A stretch of 41,187 nt of DNA from an uncultured Clostridia bacterium (GCA_944390535.1 CALXQV010000036.1:1-41187), one strand, 5' to 3'; numbered from the stretch's first letter, positions 1 to 7,572 are shown. Notes: generated from the letters alone by a model not told the origin. Numbers and translations are program-made.

Positions 1-1
1 T

Positions 2-343
2 TTAGCTGTAAATAGAAGATTTGTAAGACAAGGAGAAGAAAGACAAGCAGATTTTATAAATATTGTAGCATGGAGTAAAACAGGAGAATTTTGTAGTAAA
101 TACTTTAAGAAAGGTCAACAAGTAGGAGTCATAGGAAGAATTCAAACAAGAACATGGGATGATGACCAAGGTGTAAAACACTATGTTACAGAAGTTATAG
201 CAGAAGAAGCATATTTTGCTGATAGTAAAAAAGATGGCGAAGCAGGAAATGCAAATTCTTTTGAAAATACTTTTGGAAATACCGCACCAGGAAGTATGGG
301 GTCAGATTTCGAAATGTCTTCTAATGATGACTTACCATTTTAA
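2..343 (+). CDS. ssb: Single-stranded DNA-binding protein, 3' part
   Basis: The reading frame is open from the window edge and ends at a TAA; the N-terminal part of the OB fold lies outside the window. The visible 113 residues contain the OB-fold strands ([20 protein letters not shown] and [10 protein letters not shown]), a short Gly/Asn/Ser-rich linker and the acidic tip ending in DDLPF. That tip is the hallmark through which SSB recruits replication and repair proteins. The gene lies 20 bp upstream of rpsR, matching the common rpsF-ssb-rpsR operon. SSB coats single-stranded DNA during replication, recombination and repair. The truncation is due only to the window edge. Confidence 0.95.
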   Translation, partial: LAVNRRFVRQGEERQADFINIVAWSKTGEFCSKYFKKGQQVGVIGRIQTRTWDDDQGVKHYVTEVIAEEAYFADSKKDGEAGNANSFENTFGNTAPGSMGSDFEMSSNDDLPF

Positions 344-363
344 TCAAGAGGGAGGAAGAAAAA

Positions 364-639
364 ATGGCAGACAAAAAACAAAGAAAAAATAATAAAAATT
401 ATGATGAAGACTACAATCCAAAATTTAGAAAACAAAGAAAAAAAGTATGTCTATTATGTAGTGACAAGAATTTTGTTTTAGATTATAAAAATCCAGAACA
501 ATTAAGAAAATTCATCAGTGATAAAGGTAAAATCTTACCAAGAAGAAATACTGGAATGTGTGCAAAACATCAAAGAGATATTACAATTGCTATTAAAAGA
601 GCAAGACATATCGCTTTATTACCATATGCACAAAAATAA
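364..639 (+). CDS. rpsR: 30S ribosomal protein S18
   Basis: This 91-residue protein has the S18 core: a basic N-terminal tail, a segment ending in [16 protein letters not shown], and a helix [19 protein letters not shown] end ([17 protein letters not shown]). It carries a CxxC (CLLC) and a later CxxH (CAKH), the zinc-binding form of S18 found in many Firmicutes. The start follows an AGAGGGAGGAAG ribosome binding site. S18 binds 16S rRNA with S6 in the platform of the small subunit. It is the last gene of the rpsF-ssb-rpsR unit and is followed by a clear terminator. Confidence 0.96.
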   Translation: MADKKQRKNNKNYDEDYNPKFRKQRKKVCLLCSDKNFVLDYKNPEQLRKFISDKGKILPRRNTGMCAKHQRDITIAIKRARHIALLPYAQK

Positions 640-656
640 TAAATAGATAATATATA

Positions 657-690
657 AACTAGAAAGTCTAATGATTTTCTAGTTTTTTGT
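657..690 (+). terminator. Rho-independent terminator after rpsR
   Basis: A perfect 9-bp stem (AACTAGAAA / TTTCTAGTT) with a 10-nt loop runs directly into six T residues, 17 bases after the rpsR stop. It closes the ssb-rpsR transcript. Confidence 0.85.
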
Positions 691-702
691 ATTAAGAAAA
701 TC

Positions 703-731
703 TTGCTAAATTATGTTAAATATAGTAAAAT
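703..731 (+). promoter_or_regulatory. Candidate sigma-A promoter for the PLP-enzyme gene
   Basis: TTGCTA (703-708) and TAAAAT (726-731) are separated by 17 bp, just after the rpsR terminator and about 90 bp before the next start codon. Both boxes have one mismatch or more to consensus, so this is a candidate only. Confidence 0.4.
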
Positions 732-822
732 AGAGTTGTTGTTAAAACGTAAACAGTTAAAACTAATAAATAGTATTAGAAGAGAAAAAAGTTAAAATAA
801 TATAGATGGGAGAATACAAATC

Positions 823-2067
823 ATGATGAAACAAGAATTATTAAATTTAGCAAAAAAAGTAGAAAAAAAAATAGAACCACAATTAAAAGAAATAGATGAA
901 ATTTGTAGTAAAAATAGTATAAAGGTAATAGAAGCCTTCCAAGAATGCAATTTACAAGAAATGCATTTAACAAGTTCAACTGGATATGGAATTGATGAAG
1001 TGGGAAGAAATAAAATAGAAGAAATCTATACAAAAATATTTAAGGCAGAGGATAGCTTAGTAAGAGCTCAATTTATTTCAGGAACGCATGCACTAGCAAT
1101 TACATTATCTGCATTATTGCGCCCAAATGATACAATGATTAGTATAACTGGTGCACCATATGATACTTTACAAACGGTTATTGGAATTGGAAAAGAAGTA
1201 AGTGAAAGTTCATTAAAAGCATTTGGAATACATTATGAACAAATTGAACTAGTAAATAATGAATTTGATATAGAAACAATAAAAAAACGATTATCAAAAA
1301 ACAATGTTAAATTAGTAGAAATCCAAAGATCAAGAGGGTATTCTACAAGAGAAAGTTTGACTATAGAAAAAATAGAAAAAGCAATACAAGCTATCAGAGA
1401 AGTCAATAAAGATGTTATCATCATGGTAGACAATTGTTATGGAGAATTTGTGCAAGATAGAGAACCGATTGAAGTAGGAGCAGATATTGCAGTAGGCTCA
1501 TTGATGAAAAATTTAGGAGCTGGAATTGCAACCAGTGGAGCATATATCGTAGGAAAAGAACATCTAATACAATTATGTGCAGAAAGACTAACAGCGCCAG
1601 GAATAGGGAAAGAAATTGGTCCATCATTAAACCAAAACACAAACCTATTAAAAGGATTATTTTTTGCACCACAAGTAGTAGCAAGTAGTGTTAAAACAGT
1701 AGTGTTTGCAAGTTGCATTTTAGAAGAATTGGGATATACAGTAGAACCTAAATACAATGATAAAAGAGCAGATATTGTACAAACGATTCATTTAGGAACA
1801 GCAGAAAAGTTAATCAAATTTTGCCAAGGAATCCAAAAAGGATCTCCAATAGATTCATGTGTTATACCAGAACCAAGCCCAATGGGGGGATACGAAGATG
1901 AAGTTATTATGGCAGCTGGAACATTTACAGAAGGTTCAACAATAGAACTTAGCTGTGATGGACCAATCCGAGAACCATATATTGCGTATATGCAAGGTGG
2001 ACTAACATATGACTATGGAAAATATGGGATATTAAAAGCAATTGAAGAAATGGAAAAAGGAACTTAA
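823..2067 (+). CDS. PLP-dependent methionine gamma-lyase-like protein (YnbB / 'aluminium resistance' family)
   Basis: The 414-residue protein matches the YnbB-type family of fold-type I PLP enzymes (Met_gamma_lyase domain), which in Firmicutes is often annotated as an aluminium resistance protein; the physiological substrate of this group is not established. Visible marks are the N-terminal TSSTGYGIDEVGR segment, FISGTHALAITLSALLRPND (cofactor-phosphate region), VDNCYGEF (aspartate contacting the PLP ring) and GSLMKNLGAG, whose lysine (about residue 230) should form the Schiff base. Length is normal for the family. Two adjacent ATG codons are possible starts; the ribosome binding site ATGGGAGA fits either. 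It stands alone between a terminator and a 28-bp inverted repeat. Confidence 0.85.
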   Translation: MMKQELLNLAKKVEKKIEPQLKEIDEICSKNSIKVIEAFQECNLQEMHLTSSTGYGIDEVGRNKIEEIYTKIFKAEDSLVRAQFISGTHALAITLSALLRPNDTMISITGAPYDTLQTVIGIGKEVSESSLKAFGIHYEQIELVNNEFDIETIKKRLSKNNVKLVEIQRSRGYSTRESLTIEKIEKAIQAIREVNKDVIIMVDNCYGEFVQDREPIEVGADIAVGSLMKNLGAGIATSGAYIVGKEHLIQLCAERLTAPGIGKEIGPSLNQNTNLLKGLFFAPQVVASSVKTVVFASCILEELGYTVEPKYNDKRADIVQTIHLGTAEKLIKFCQGIQKGSPIDSCVIPEPSPMGGYEDEVIMAAGTFTEGSTIELSCDGPIREPYIAYMQGGLTYDYGKYGILKAIEEMEKGT

Positions 2068-2101
2068 AGGTAGTTTTTATCGTTCAAACATGAACATAAG
2101 G

Positions 2102-2170
2102 GAACATAAGGGACAGTCCTTAAAGTTCAAAATATAAAATTATGAACTTTAAGGACTGTCCCTTATGTTC
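2102..2170. repeat. Perfect 28-bp inverted repeat with 13-nt loop
   Basis: The arms 2102-2129 and 2143-2170 are exact reverse complements and enclose a 13-nt AT-only loop. The first ten bases of the left arm (GAACATAAGG) are also present as a tandem copy at 2092-2101. No T-tract follows on either strand, so it is not an ordinary terminator. The right arm includes the ATG at 2165 that lies in frame with the flavoprotein downstream. It looks like a REP/MITE-type dispersed hairpin. Confidence 0.8.
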
Positions 2171-2185
2171 AGAAAGGAAACTGTT

Positions 2186-3448
2186 TTGAATAAAGTAATT
2201 GTTATTGGTGGTGGTCCTGCGGGAATGTTGGCAGCAATCACTGCTAAAGAAAATGGAAATGATGTTTTCCTTATTGAGAAAAATAATCAATTAGGAAAAA
2301 AGCTATTAATTACAGGAAAAGGAAGATGCAATATAACTTCTTCATTAGAAATGAAGGAGTTTATAAACAATACACCTGGGAATGGTATGTTTTTATATAG
2401 TGCTTTTCAAAAGTATACGAATAAAGATATCATTAACTTTTTAAAACGACAAGGACTAGAAGTAAAAGAAGAAAGAGGCAATCGTATTTTTCCAGTGACA
2501 GATAAATCGATGGATGTTTTAAATTGTTTTATAAATAGAATAAAGGAATTAAATATAGATATAAAATATAATACCAAAGTGGTAAAAATTTTAACACAAA
2601 CTATAGAAGGAAAAAGTAGGGTTATTGGTGTAAGAACAGACAAAGAAATGATAAAGGGAAATAAGGTTATCTTAGCAACAGGAGGAAAAAGTTATCCTTT
2701 AACAGGTTCAACTGGTGATGGATATCTGCTAGCTGAAAAGTTAGGACATACTATAACACAAATAAAACCTTCATTAGTACCTTTAGAAACATACGATACA
2801 ATAGAATGTAAAGAATTGCAGGGATTAAGTTTAAGAAATGTTGGAATAAAGTTATTAGATACAGAAAAAAATAAGCAAATATATGAAGATTTTGGAGAAA
2901 TGCTATTTACACATTTTGGTGTTTCAGGACCAACTATTTTAAGTGCATCAGCACATTTAGTTAGATATAAACATATTGAAAGACTATTTGGTGATAAAAA
3001 GATAATCTTAAAAATAGATTTAAAACCAGCTTTAGATGAAAAGAAATTAAATGAAAGAATTTTAAGAGATTTTCAAGAAGTAAAGAACAAGCAGTTCAAA
3101 AATAGTTTAGATAAGTTATTACCACATAAATTAATACCAGCAGTAATCCATAGAACCAAAATAAATCCTGAAAAAAAGGTGAATGAAATAACCAAAAAAG
3201 AAAGAGAAAGATTAGTTCAAGAAATAAAAGGTTTTGAAGTTATCATAAAAAAATTTCGACCAATAGAAGAAGCTATTATCACAAGTGGAGGAATTCATAT
3301 TAAAGAAATTAATCCAAAAACAATGGAATCTAAGAAAATAGATGGACTATATTTTGCTGGAGAAATTATTGATGTTGATAGTTATACAGGGGGATTTAAT
3401 TTACAAATAGCTTATTCTACTGGTTATGTAGCAGGATTAAATGATTAG
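2186..3448 (+). CDS. BaiN/HI0933-like FAD-dependent oxidoreductase
   Basis: This 420-residue flavoprotein begins with an FAD-binding Rossmann motif (VIVIGGGPAGMLAA), followed by ITGKGRCNITS, the central VILATGGKSYPLTGSTGDGY and the C-terminal FAGEIIDVDSYTGGFNLQIA segment, all typical of the YhiN/HI0933/BaiN family. BaiN homologues have been linked to bile-acid dehydroxylation in gut clostridia, but most members have no proven substrate. I chose the TTG at 2186 because AGAAAGGA lies 7 bp upstream of it, whereas the in-frame ATG at 2165 sits inside the right arm of the inverted repeat and has no ribosome binding site of its own. Confidence 0.85.
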   Translation: MNKVIVIGGGPAGMLAAITAKENGNDVFLIEKNNQLGKKLLITGKGRCNITSSLEMKEFINNTPGNGMFLYSAFQKYTNKDIINFLKRQGLEVKEERGNRIFPVTDKSMDVLNCFINRIKELNIDIKYNTKVVKILTQTIEGKSRVIGVRTDKEMIKGNKVILATGGKSYPLTGSTGDGYLLAEKLGHTITQIKPSLVPLETYDTIECKELQGLSLRNVGIKLLDTEKNKQIYEDFGEMLFTHFGVSGPTILSASAHLVRYKHIERLFGDKKIILKIDLKPALDEKKLNERILRDFQEVKNKQFKNSLDKLLPHKLIPAVIHRTKINPEKKVNEITKKERERLVQEIKGFEVIIKKFRPIEEAIITSGGIHIKEINPKTMESKKIDGLYFAGEIIDVDSYTGGFNLQIAYSTGYVAGLND

Positions 3449-3456
3449 AAAAGTAT

Positions 3457-3644
3457 AGAAAAGTTCTCGCGAAGCGAGAGTTGTGCTTGAATAGAAAAAA
3501 TCGAATTTTTCCTATTCAAGAACATCGCTTCGCTCTAACAAATGCACACAAATTTTACTTGCGTAAAATTTGGCGCCTAACAATAACGCGGGCTTTAAAA
3601 TATTATGAATAGAAAAAGTATTTAAGAAAGCCTGCTATTGTTCC
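3457..3644. repeat. Composite of nested hairpins (dispersed repeat, copy 1)
   Basis: Four hairpins sit end to end between two genes. TCTCGC-GAA-GCGAGA at 3465-3479 lies in a 23-nt stretch (3457-3479) found again exactly at 25572-25594. CTTGAATAG...CTATTCAAG is at about 3486-3520. AAATTTTAC-TTGC-GTAAAATTT is at 3550-3571, followed by GGCGCC. A longer imperfect stem joins AACAATA...GGCTTT (3579-3596) to AAAGCC...TATTGTT (3627-3642). No coding sequence is seen. Related modules in a different order occupy 25431-25600. Confidence 0.65.
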
Positions 3645-3685
3645 AGATTTTAATTTAGCGAAAATAAAATGGAAAAGGAATAAAA

Positions 3686-4324
3686 ATGAAACATTATTTA
3701 ACAATAGATAATAATATAGAAACAGAAATTGTTGTAAAAAAGTCAAAGTTTATTGCAAATTTTATAAAAGTAAATTCAAAAGAGCAAGCAGAGGAAGAAA
3801 TAAAAAACATAAAGAAAAAATATTTTGATGCAAGGCATAATTGTATTTCGTATAGAGTTCTAGAAGATGAGAAAATAATAGAACGATTTAGTGATGATGG
3901 AGAACCCTCTGGGACAGCAGGAGGACCAATGTTAAATATTCTACAAAAAAACAATTTAGTAAATGTCGTAATTATTATTACGAGATATTTTGGTGGAATT
4001 TTATTAGGAACAGGTGGTTTAGTTAGAGCATATTCAGAAGGACTATTAAAAGCAATAGAAGAAAGTAAGTTATTAGAAGTTACCATAGGAAGAGAAGCAA
4101 TAGTAAAATTAGAATATAATCATTTTGAGAAATTTAAATATTATTGTAAAAATAATGGTATTCGAATAAAAGATACAAGTTATTCAGAAGAAATTGTTTG
4201 TAAAATAGAGATGGAAGAAGATAGAAAAGAGAGTTTATTAAGAGATTATGCCTTAAAAAAAGTAAATTTATTGAATATAGAAATTTTATCTAAAAAATAT
4301 ATAGAGAAAAGTATAGAAAAATAA
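3686..4324 (+). CDS. yigZ: YigZ/IMPACT family protein
   Basis: The 212-residue protein has the two-domain layout of the YigZ (UPF0029) family. The N-terminal domain contains KKSKFIA, HNCISYR, ERFSDDGEPSGTAGGPML and ITRYFGGILLGTGGLVRAYS, the conserved core shared with eukaryotic IMPACT; the C-terminal domain is the ferredoxin-like DUF1949 part. Its biochemical role is not settled; a link to translation or RNA binding has been proposed for the family. Start is supported by GGAAAAGGAATAAAAATG. It is transcribed alone or with spo0A, 111 bp downstream. Confidence 0.88.
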   Translation: MKHYLTIDNNIETEIVVKKSKFIANFIKVNSKEQAEEEIKNIKKKYFDARHNCISYRVLEDEKIIERFSDDGEPSGTAGGPMLNILQKNNLVNVVIIITRYFGGILLGTGGLVRAYSEGLLKAIEESKLLEVTIGREAIVKLEYNHFEKFKYYCKNNGIRIKDTSYSEEIVCKIEMEEDRKESLLRDYALKKVNLLNIEILSKKYIEKSIEK

Positions 4325-4435
4325 GGCTTTCATAAAATAAATGGAAAAAATTACCAATTCAACTTGCAAATTATCATCTACAAGCATATAATCCGAATTG
4401 TAAAATATTTACAATTTATTTTTTGGAGGAAAATT

Positions 4436-5260
4436 ATGAAAGAGAAAATTACAGTTTTAATTGCAGATGACAATCAAGAATTTAGTCAAACATTAGCATC
4501 ATATATAGATGCACAAGAAGATATGGAGGTTATAGCAAAAGCAAAAGATGGAACAGAAGTAATAGATATCATAACAAATACAGTACCAGACATTATATTA
4601 TTAGATGTAATTATGCCACATTTGGATGGATTAGGTGTTTTAGAAAATATTAATAAAATCAAAATAGCTAAAAAACCAATTTGTATTATGCTATCAGCAG
4701 TAGGACAAGATAAAATAACACAAAGAGCAATAGAATTAGGAGCACAATATTATGTTGTAAAACCTTTTGACATTGAAGTATTAATCAAAAGGATGAGAGA
4801 ATTTAAATTTTATAAACCATCAACGCAAAACATGAATAATAATTTTATAACTAAAGAAATGAAACCACAATATATAGAGATTTCTTCAGAGAATGTAAAA
4901 ACAGAAGAAAACTTAGAAGCGTTAGTAACGAATATTATTCATGAAGTAGGAGTACCTGCTCATATTAAAGGATATCAATATTTAAGAGAGGCTATTATGA
5001 TGGTAGTAAATGATATTGATGTCATTAACCAGATAACTAAAAGTTTATATCCACAAATTGCCCATAAATTTAATACAACACCAAGTCGCGTAGAACGTGC
5101 TATTCGCCATGCAATAGAAGTCGCATGGGGAAGAGGACAACAAGAAGTAGTAGAGAATATTTTTGGATACACAATTTCAGCAGCTAAAGGAAAGCCAACG
5201 AATTCAGAATTTATCGCAATGATTGCTGATAAGTTAAGACTAGAATTAAAATCAGCCTAA
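4436..5260 (+). CDS. spo0A: Sporulation master regulator Spo0A
   Basis: The 274-residue protein has an N-terminal receiver domain (acidic pair in IADDNQEF, phospho-acceptor Asp in [14 protein letters not shown] at about residue 59, switch Lys in VVKPFD) and a C-terminal Spo0A DNA-binding domain ([20 protein letters not shown], then [10 protein letters not shown]). Length matches the family (about 260-275). The start is the ATG preceded by TTGGAGGAAAATT; an upstream in-frame ATG at 4364 would add 24 residues and has no ribosome binding site. Phosphorylated Spo0A switches genes on or off at the onset of sporulation. The last 52 codons differ at many synonymous sites from a second copy of the same region at 7573-7731, and I infer that this gene end was supplied by an inserted element. 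No T-rich terminator follows this copy. Confidence 0.95.
   Translation: MKEKITVLIADDNQEFSQTLASYIDAQEDMEVIAKAKDGTEVIDIITNTVPDIILLDVIMPHLDGLGVLENINKIKIAKKPICIMLSAVGQDKITQRAIELGAQYYVVKPFDIEVLIKRMREFKFYKPSTQNMNNNFITKEMKPQYIEISSENVKTEENLEALVTNIIHEVGVPAHIKGYQYLREAIMMVVNDIDVINQITKSLYPQIAHKFNTTPSRVERAIRHAIEVAWGRGQQEVVENIFGYTISAAKGKPTNSEFIAMIADKLRLELKSA
5108..5127. other. Putative recombinase core site (attL) inside spo0A
   Basis: CATGCAA (5108-5114) and TCGCATG (5121-5127) form a 7-bp inverted repeat with one mismatch around the 6-bp spacer TAGAAG. The same spacer with a perfect repeat is at 7579-7598. Similarity between the two spo0A ends begins at this point. Inverted 7-bp arms around a 6-8 bp spacer are usual for tyrosine-recombinase crossover sites. 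Confidence 0.55.
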
Positions 5261-5451
5261 GGAATAATTTTGTATGTATAAAAGCATTGTGAGAGTAAGA
5301 ATACATAAATTTAGATAATTTGATTATGAGGCTATAAACTATATAAAAATAGTCATAAATTAAGTAAAAAATCAGAGGCTAAGGCAATAAATGAAATATT
5401 CATATGACAATAAACTTCCAAGATTTATTGGTTAATATTTAAAAATGTTAA

Positions 5452-5607
5452 TCAGTAAATTTTGGAGTTTTTTTGTATTATCGACAATATAAAGATGTTG
5501 ACATATTACAAGAAATTTTTAATCACTCATCGCCATCAGTTACATTACGATACATAGGGATTAATCAAGATAATATAGATAAATCATATATGAATTTTAG
5601 TTTATAA
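5452..5607 (+). pseudogene. Tyrosine recombinase (integrase), C-terminal remnant
   Basis: The frame is open from 5452 after a TAA and ends at a TAA at 5605. Its 51 residues read through LQEIFNHSSPSVTLRYIGI, which holds the histidine of box II and, nine residues later, the catalytic tyrosine of phage-type integrases, and finish with NFSL. The upstream FGVFLYYRQYKDVD fits the segment just before box II. The other catalytic residues and the N-terminal DNA-binding part are missing, and I could not recognise them in 5261-5451. The fragment has no start signal and is surely inactive. It lies between the intact and the truncated copies of the spo0A end, where an element's own integrase is expected. 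Confidence 0.75.
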
Positions 5608-5634
5608 AAAAATGTAAAATTTTACAGTGTTCGC

Positions 5635-5663
5635 TTGATTTTTGCAAACAAATGTTATATAGT
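5635..5663 (+). promoter_or_regulatory. Promoter of the small hydrophobic toxin gene
   Basis: TTGATT (5635-5640) and TATAGT (5658-5663) are separated by 17 bp. A start near 5670 would give a 5' leader of about 115 nt before the toxin ORF. Confidence 0.6.
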
Positions 5664-5692
5664 ATTAAACATAGGAAATGAGAATATCCAGA

Positions 5693-5780
5693 TATAACGC
5701 TTACCTGAATAATACACAAATCGCTTTGCGATTTGGCAGCGTTATAAGCAGATGTGGTCTGCCTCCAATAAGGAGGTGAG
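5693..5780 (+). promoter_or_regulatory. Structured toxin leader with hidden ribosome binding site
   Basis: TATAACGCT (5693-5701) pairs with AGCGTTATA (5738-5746) around an inner hairpin AAATCGC-TTT-GCGATTT (5718-5734). Then CCTCC (5762-5766) can pair with GGAGG (5772-5776), the core of the unusually strong AAGGAGGTG site that precedes the toxin start. Hidden ribosome binding sites of this type are common in type I toxin mRNAs, where they keep the full-length message silent until it is processed. Confidence 0.65.
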
Positions 5781-5784
5781 GCGT

Positions 5785-5907
5785 ATGGTAGAAATACAAA
5801 CATTAATTGCAACAATATACATATTATATTATTCATTAATTGGAGTAACTATCATAGCTCTTACTTCGATAATAGCACTTGTAATACTACTTTGTAAGAG
5901 CAAATAA
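5785..5907 (+). CDS. Small hydrophobic protein, probable type I toxin
   Basis: The 40-residue product is one predicted membrane helix (about residues 7-36, rich in Ile, Leu and Val) with a short charged end, LLCKSK. The ATG follows AAGGAGGTGAGGCGT, the leader sequence seen in front of many Firmicute holin-like or TxpA-like toxins. A consensus promoter on the opposite strand (6011-6039) drives a short RNA toward the 3' end of this gene, ending in a T-rich terminator at its stop codon. This convergent layout is that of type I toxin-antitoxin pairs such as TxpA/RatA. Toxicity itself is inferred. It lies inside the island inserted at spo0A. Confidence 0.75.
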   Translation: MVEIQTLIATIYILYYSLIGVTIIALTSIIALVILLCKSK

Positions 5908-5909
5908 AC

Positions 5910-6004
5910 AAAAAAAAAACAGACACATCTGTAAACTCGCCAAAGTTTGATGTGTCTAAAACATTATCCCGAGGTTGACCACGTTTGTGGTTTCTCCATT
6001 TCCT
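5910..6004 (-). ncRNA. Antisense RNA, probable antitoxin of the type I pair
   Basis: The RNA is expected to start near 6004 from the minus-strand promoter at 6011-6039 and to end at the minus-strand terminator at 5911-5957, so it is about 95 nt long. It contains a small hairpin CCAC-AAA-CGTGG-like element (about 5968-5982) and the terminator stem. It has no ORF with a ribosome binding site. It is complementary to the 3' untranslated part of the toxin message and ends right at the toxin stop codon, so the pairing would be with the mRNA tail as in RatA-like systems. Confidence 0.7.
5911..5957 (-). terminator. Terminator of the antisense RNA
   Basis: Read on the minus strand, AGACACATC (5957-5949) pairs with GATGTGTCT (5929-5921), with an inner AAACT/AGTTT stem, and is followed by a run of nine or ten T residues (plus-strand A run at 5911-5919). 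On the plus strand the same stem has no T-tract. Confidence 0.85.
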
Positions 6005-6010
6005 ATAATT

Positions 6011-6039
6011 ATTATACACAGATTAAATGGATTTGTCAA
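6011..6039 (-). promoter_or_regulatory. Consensus promoter of the antisense RNA
   Basis: On the minus strand TTGACA (6039-6034) and TATAAT (6016-6011) are separated by exactly 17 bp, a perfect sigma-A promoter. It is stronger than the toxin promoter, as expected when the unstable antitoxin RNA must be in excess. The stretch from here to 6236 shows no other gene. Confidence 0.85.
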
Positions 6040-6236
6040 ATAATATTTTTATATTTACATAACAAAAACTATTGAAAAAGTATTAAAAATATGTTATAAG
6101 TTATGTAGTTTAGTAATCAAATGTGTGATTTAAAATTAAAAATTTTATTCATTGTTATTTAATTCTTATAATACTAAATTCAGTAAATATTGAAAAAATG
6201 CTAATATTGTGATATTGAATATACAGGTGAAGATGT

Positions 6237-6948
6237 ATGAATAAAAAAACAAATAAATTAGCAAAGATTACAAGCACATTATTAGTAATCATAGTTTCAG
6301 TTATAGGACTAGCTTATTATTCCAACAATGAAAATATAGAAAATAAAATTTCGTACGAAATATCAAATATACCAGCGTATAATGGAAAAATATATATTGA
6401 AATAAACAATAATATTCCAGAGTTTCGTAACGAAGATTTTAATATTGAAGAAGATTATTATTCTGATTTACAAAATGGAAAAGTACGGAATGGCAATGAT
6501 AAAAACAAATTGGGAAAAAGCAAATAGTGATGAAGAAAAAAATAATTATTCATGGATTAACCCATCAGGTTTTATACAGGAAAAATATGAAACCAATATT
6601 GTACCTGGAGGATATTTATACCACAGATGTCATTTAATTGGTTGGAACATTGGGGGAATTGATGTAGACAAAAGAAATTTAATTACTGGTACAAGAGATT
6701 TTAATGTAGAAGGTATGAAAACATTTGAAGATAAAGTATATAATTATTTAAAGGAAAATCAAACCAATAGTGTATTATATAGAGTGACCCCGTATTTTGA
6801 AACAGATAATGAGTTGGCAAATGGGGTAAATATTGAAGCATATTCTATTGAAGATAATGGAAAACTGCAATTTAATATATACATATATAATGTTCAAGAT
6901 GGCATAGCTATTAATTATACAACAGGAGAAAGTGAACTGACTAAATAA
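6237..6948 (+). pseudogene. Membrane-anchored EndA/Spd-type DNA/RNA nuclease, frameshifted
   Basis: Two overlapping frames make one protein of about 236 residues. The first (6237-6527) gives an N-terminal membrane anchor or signal (TSTLLVIIVSVIGLAYYS) and IPAYNGKIYIEINNNIPEF. The second (open to 6948) continues with YGMAMIKTNWEKA, the active-site segment YHRCHLIGWNIGG, the NLITGTRDFNVEGM motif and YRVTPYFETDNELANGV. This is the order seen in streptococcal EndA-like non-specific endonucleases, with the catalytic His in RCHLIG and a metal-binding Asn in NLITGT. The frames join if one base is dropped near 6482-6486 (GGAAAAGTACGG). I see no convincing slippery site, so I take it as a disabling +1 insertion or a sequencing error. 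The ribosome binding site before 6237 is AGGTGAAG. Confidence 0.75.
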
Positions 6949-6962
6949 AAAGGAGGTAAAAT

Positions 6963-7379
6963 TTGGACTTAAATTTATTTGAAAATAGAGAAAAAAACAA
7001 TAACAGTTTCATAGATAAATTTTTAGAAGAATTGAAGAATGTATTGAATAATTTTGAAAGCAAAAAGCAAAACAATGATATTCAAAATAGCAATATTCAA
7101 CAAAATAATACTAAAGAAAAAAATGTATTAGATGAATATAATTTATTTGAAAAAAGGAAAATATTTTTAGATAATAAAAGTAGAAAAGGGAATGATTTTG
7201 CATGGGTTACAGATGAAAAATCTGCTTGTATATCAGAACATGGAGATGGTGGACCATATTTCCTATCTGAAACAGATTTACCACAAAATGTAAAAGTTGG
7301 TGAGGTATATGAAAAAATTAATGGAAAATATGTGTATAATGATGAGGTTACAAAAGAATTAAACAGAATAACAAACTAG
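6963..7379 (+). CDS. Unknown protein following the nuclease gene
   Basis: I do not recognise this 138-residue protein. It starts at a TTG 5 bp after AAAGGAGGT, 14 bp after the nuclease stop, so the two genes form one unit. The N-terminal ~60 residues are rich in Asn, Gln, Lys and Glu and look like a flexible or helical linker. The C-terminal ~70 residues form a compact-looking part with WVTDEKSACISEHGDGGPYF and LPQNVKVGEVYEKINGKYVY. No signal peptide or membrane segment is seen. As a cytoplasmic partner of a secreted nuclease it could be an inhibitor (immunity) protein, but nothing in the sequence proves that. Confidence 0.6.
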   Translation: MDLNLFENREKNNNSFIDKFLEELKNVLNNFESKKQNNDIQNSNIQQNNTKEKNVLDEYNLFEKRKIFLDNKSRKGNDFAWVTDEKSACISEHGDGGPYFLSETDLPQNVKVGEVYEKINGKYVYNDEVTKELNRITN

Positions 7380-7572
7380 GAAGCAAATAGTAGATTTTTA
7401 AGTTTTTGTAAATATATAAAGTTTTATGAATTCTTTATTGAGATTTCTTAAAAAATCTCTTAAAATCATACTAATAAACATTTTCAAGTAAAACCAATAA
7501 ATATTTATTGGTAAGGAAAATTTTATTGTCTTTGTAACCTATGGCAAAATCTAAGAAGTTTGTTTTATAAAA

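Noticed and set aside
821..1033. Minus-strand ORFs opposite long genes, for example 821-1033, 1437-1757 and 12236-12724
   Set aside because: These are antisense shadows, rich in Phe, Leu and Ser as expected from the reverse of Lys/Glu/Asn codons, and lack ribosome binding sites.
2102..2170. The 28-bp inverted repeat as a terminator of the PLP-enzyme gene
   Set aside because: No T-run follows the stem on either strand, and the following gene's ribosome binding site directly abuts it.
5597..5836. 79-residue minus-strand ORF opposite the toxin leader
   Set aside because: It has no ribosome binding site and is opposite to the structured leader; the plus strand explains the sequence better.
6445..6480. 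Independent start of a second nuclease gene at 6445
   Set aside because: The first ~15 codons of that frame overlap the end of the first frame, have no good ribosome binding site and do not resemble the family; both frames are parts of one gene.
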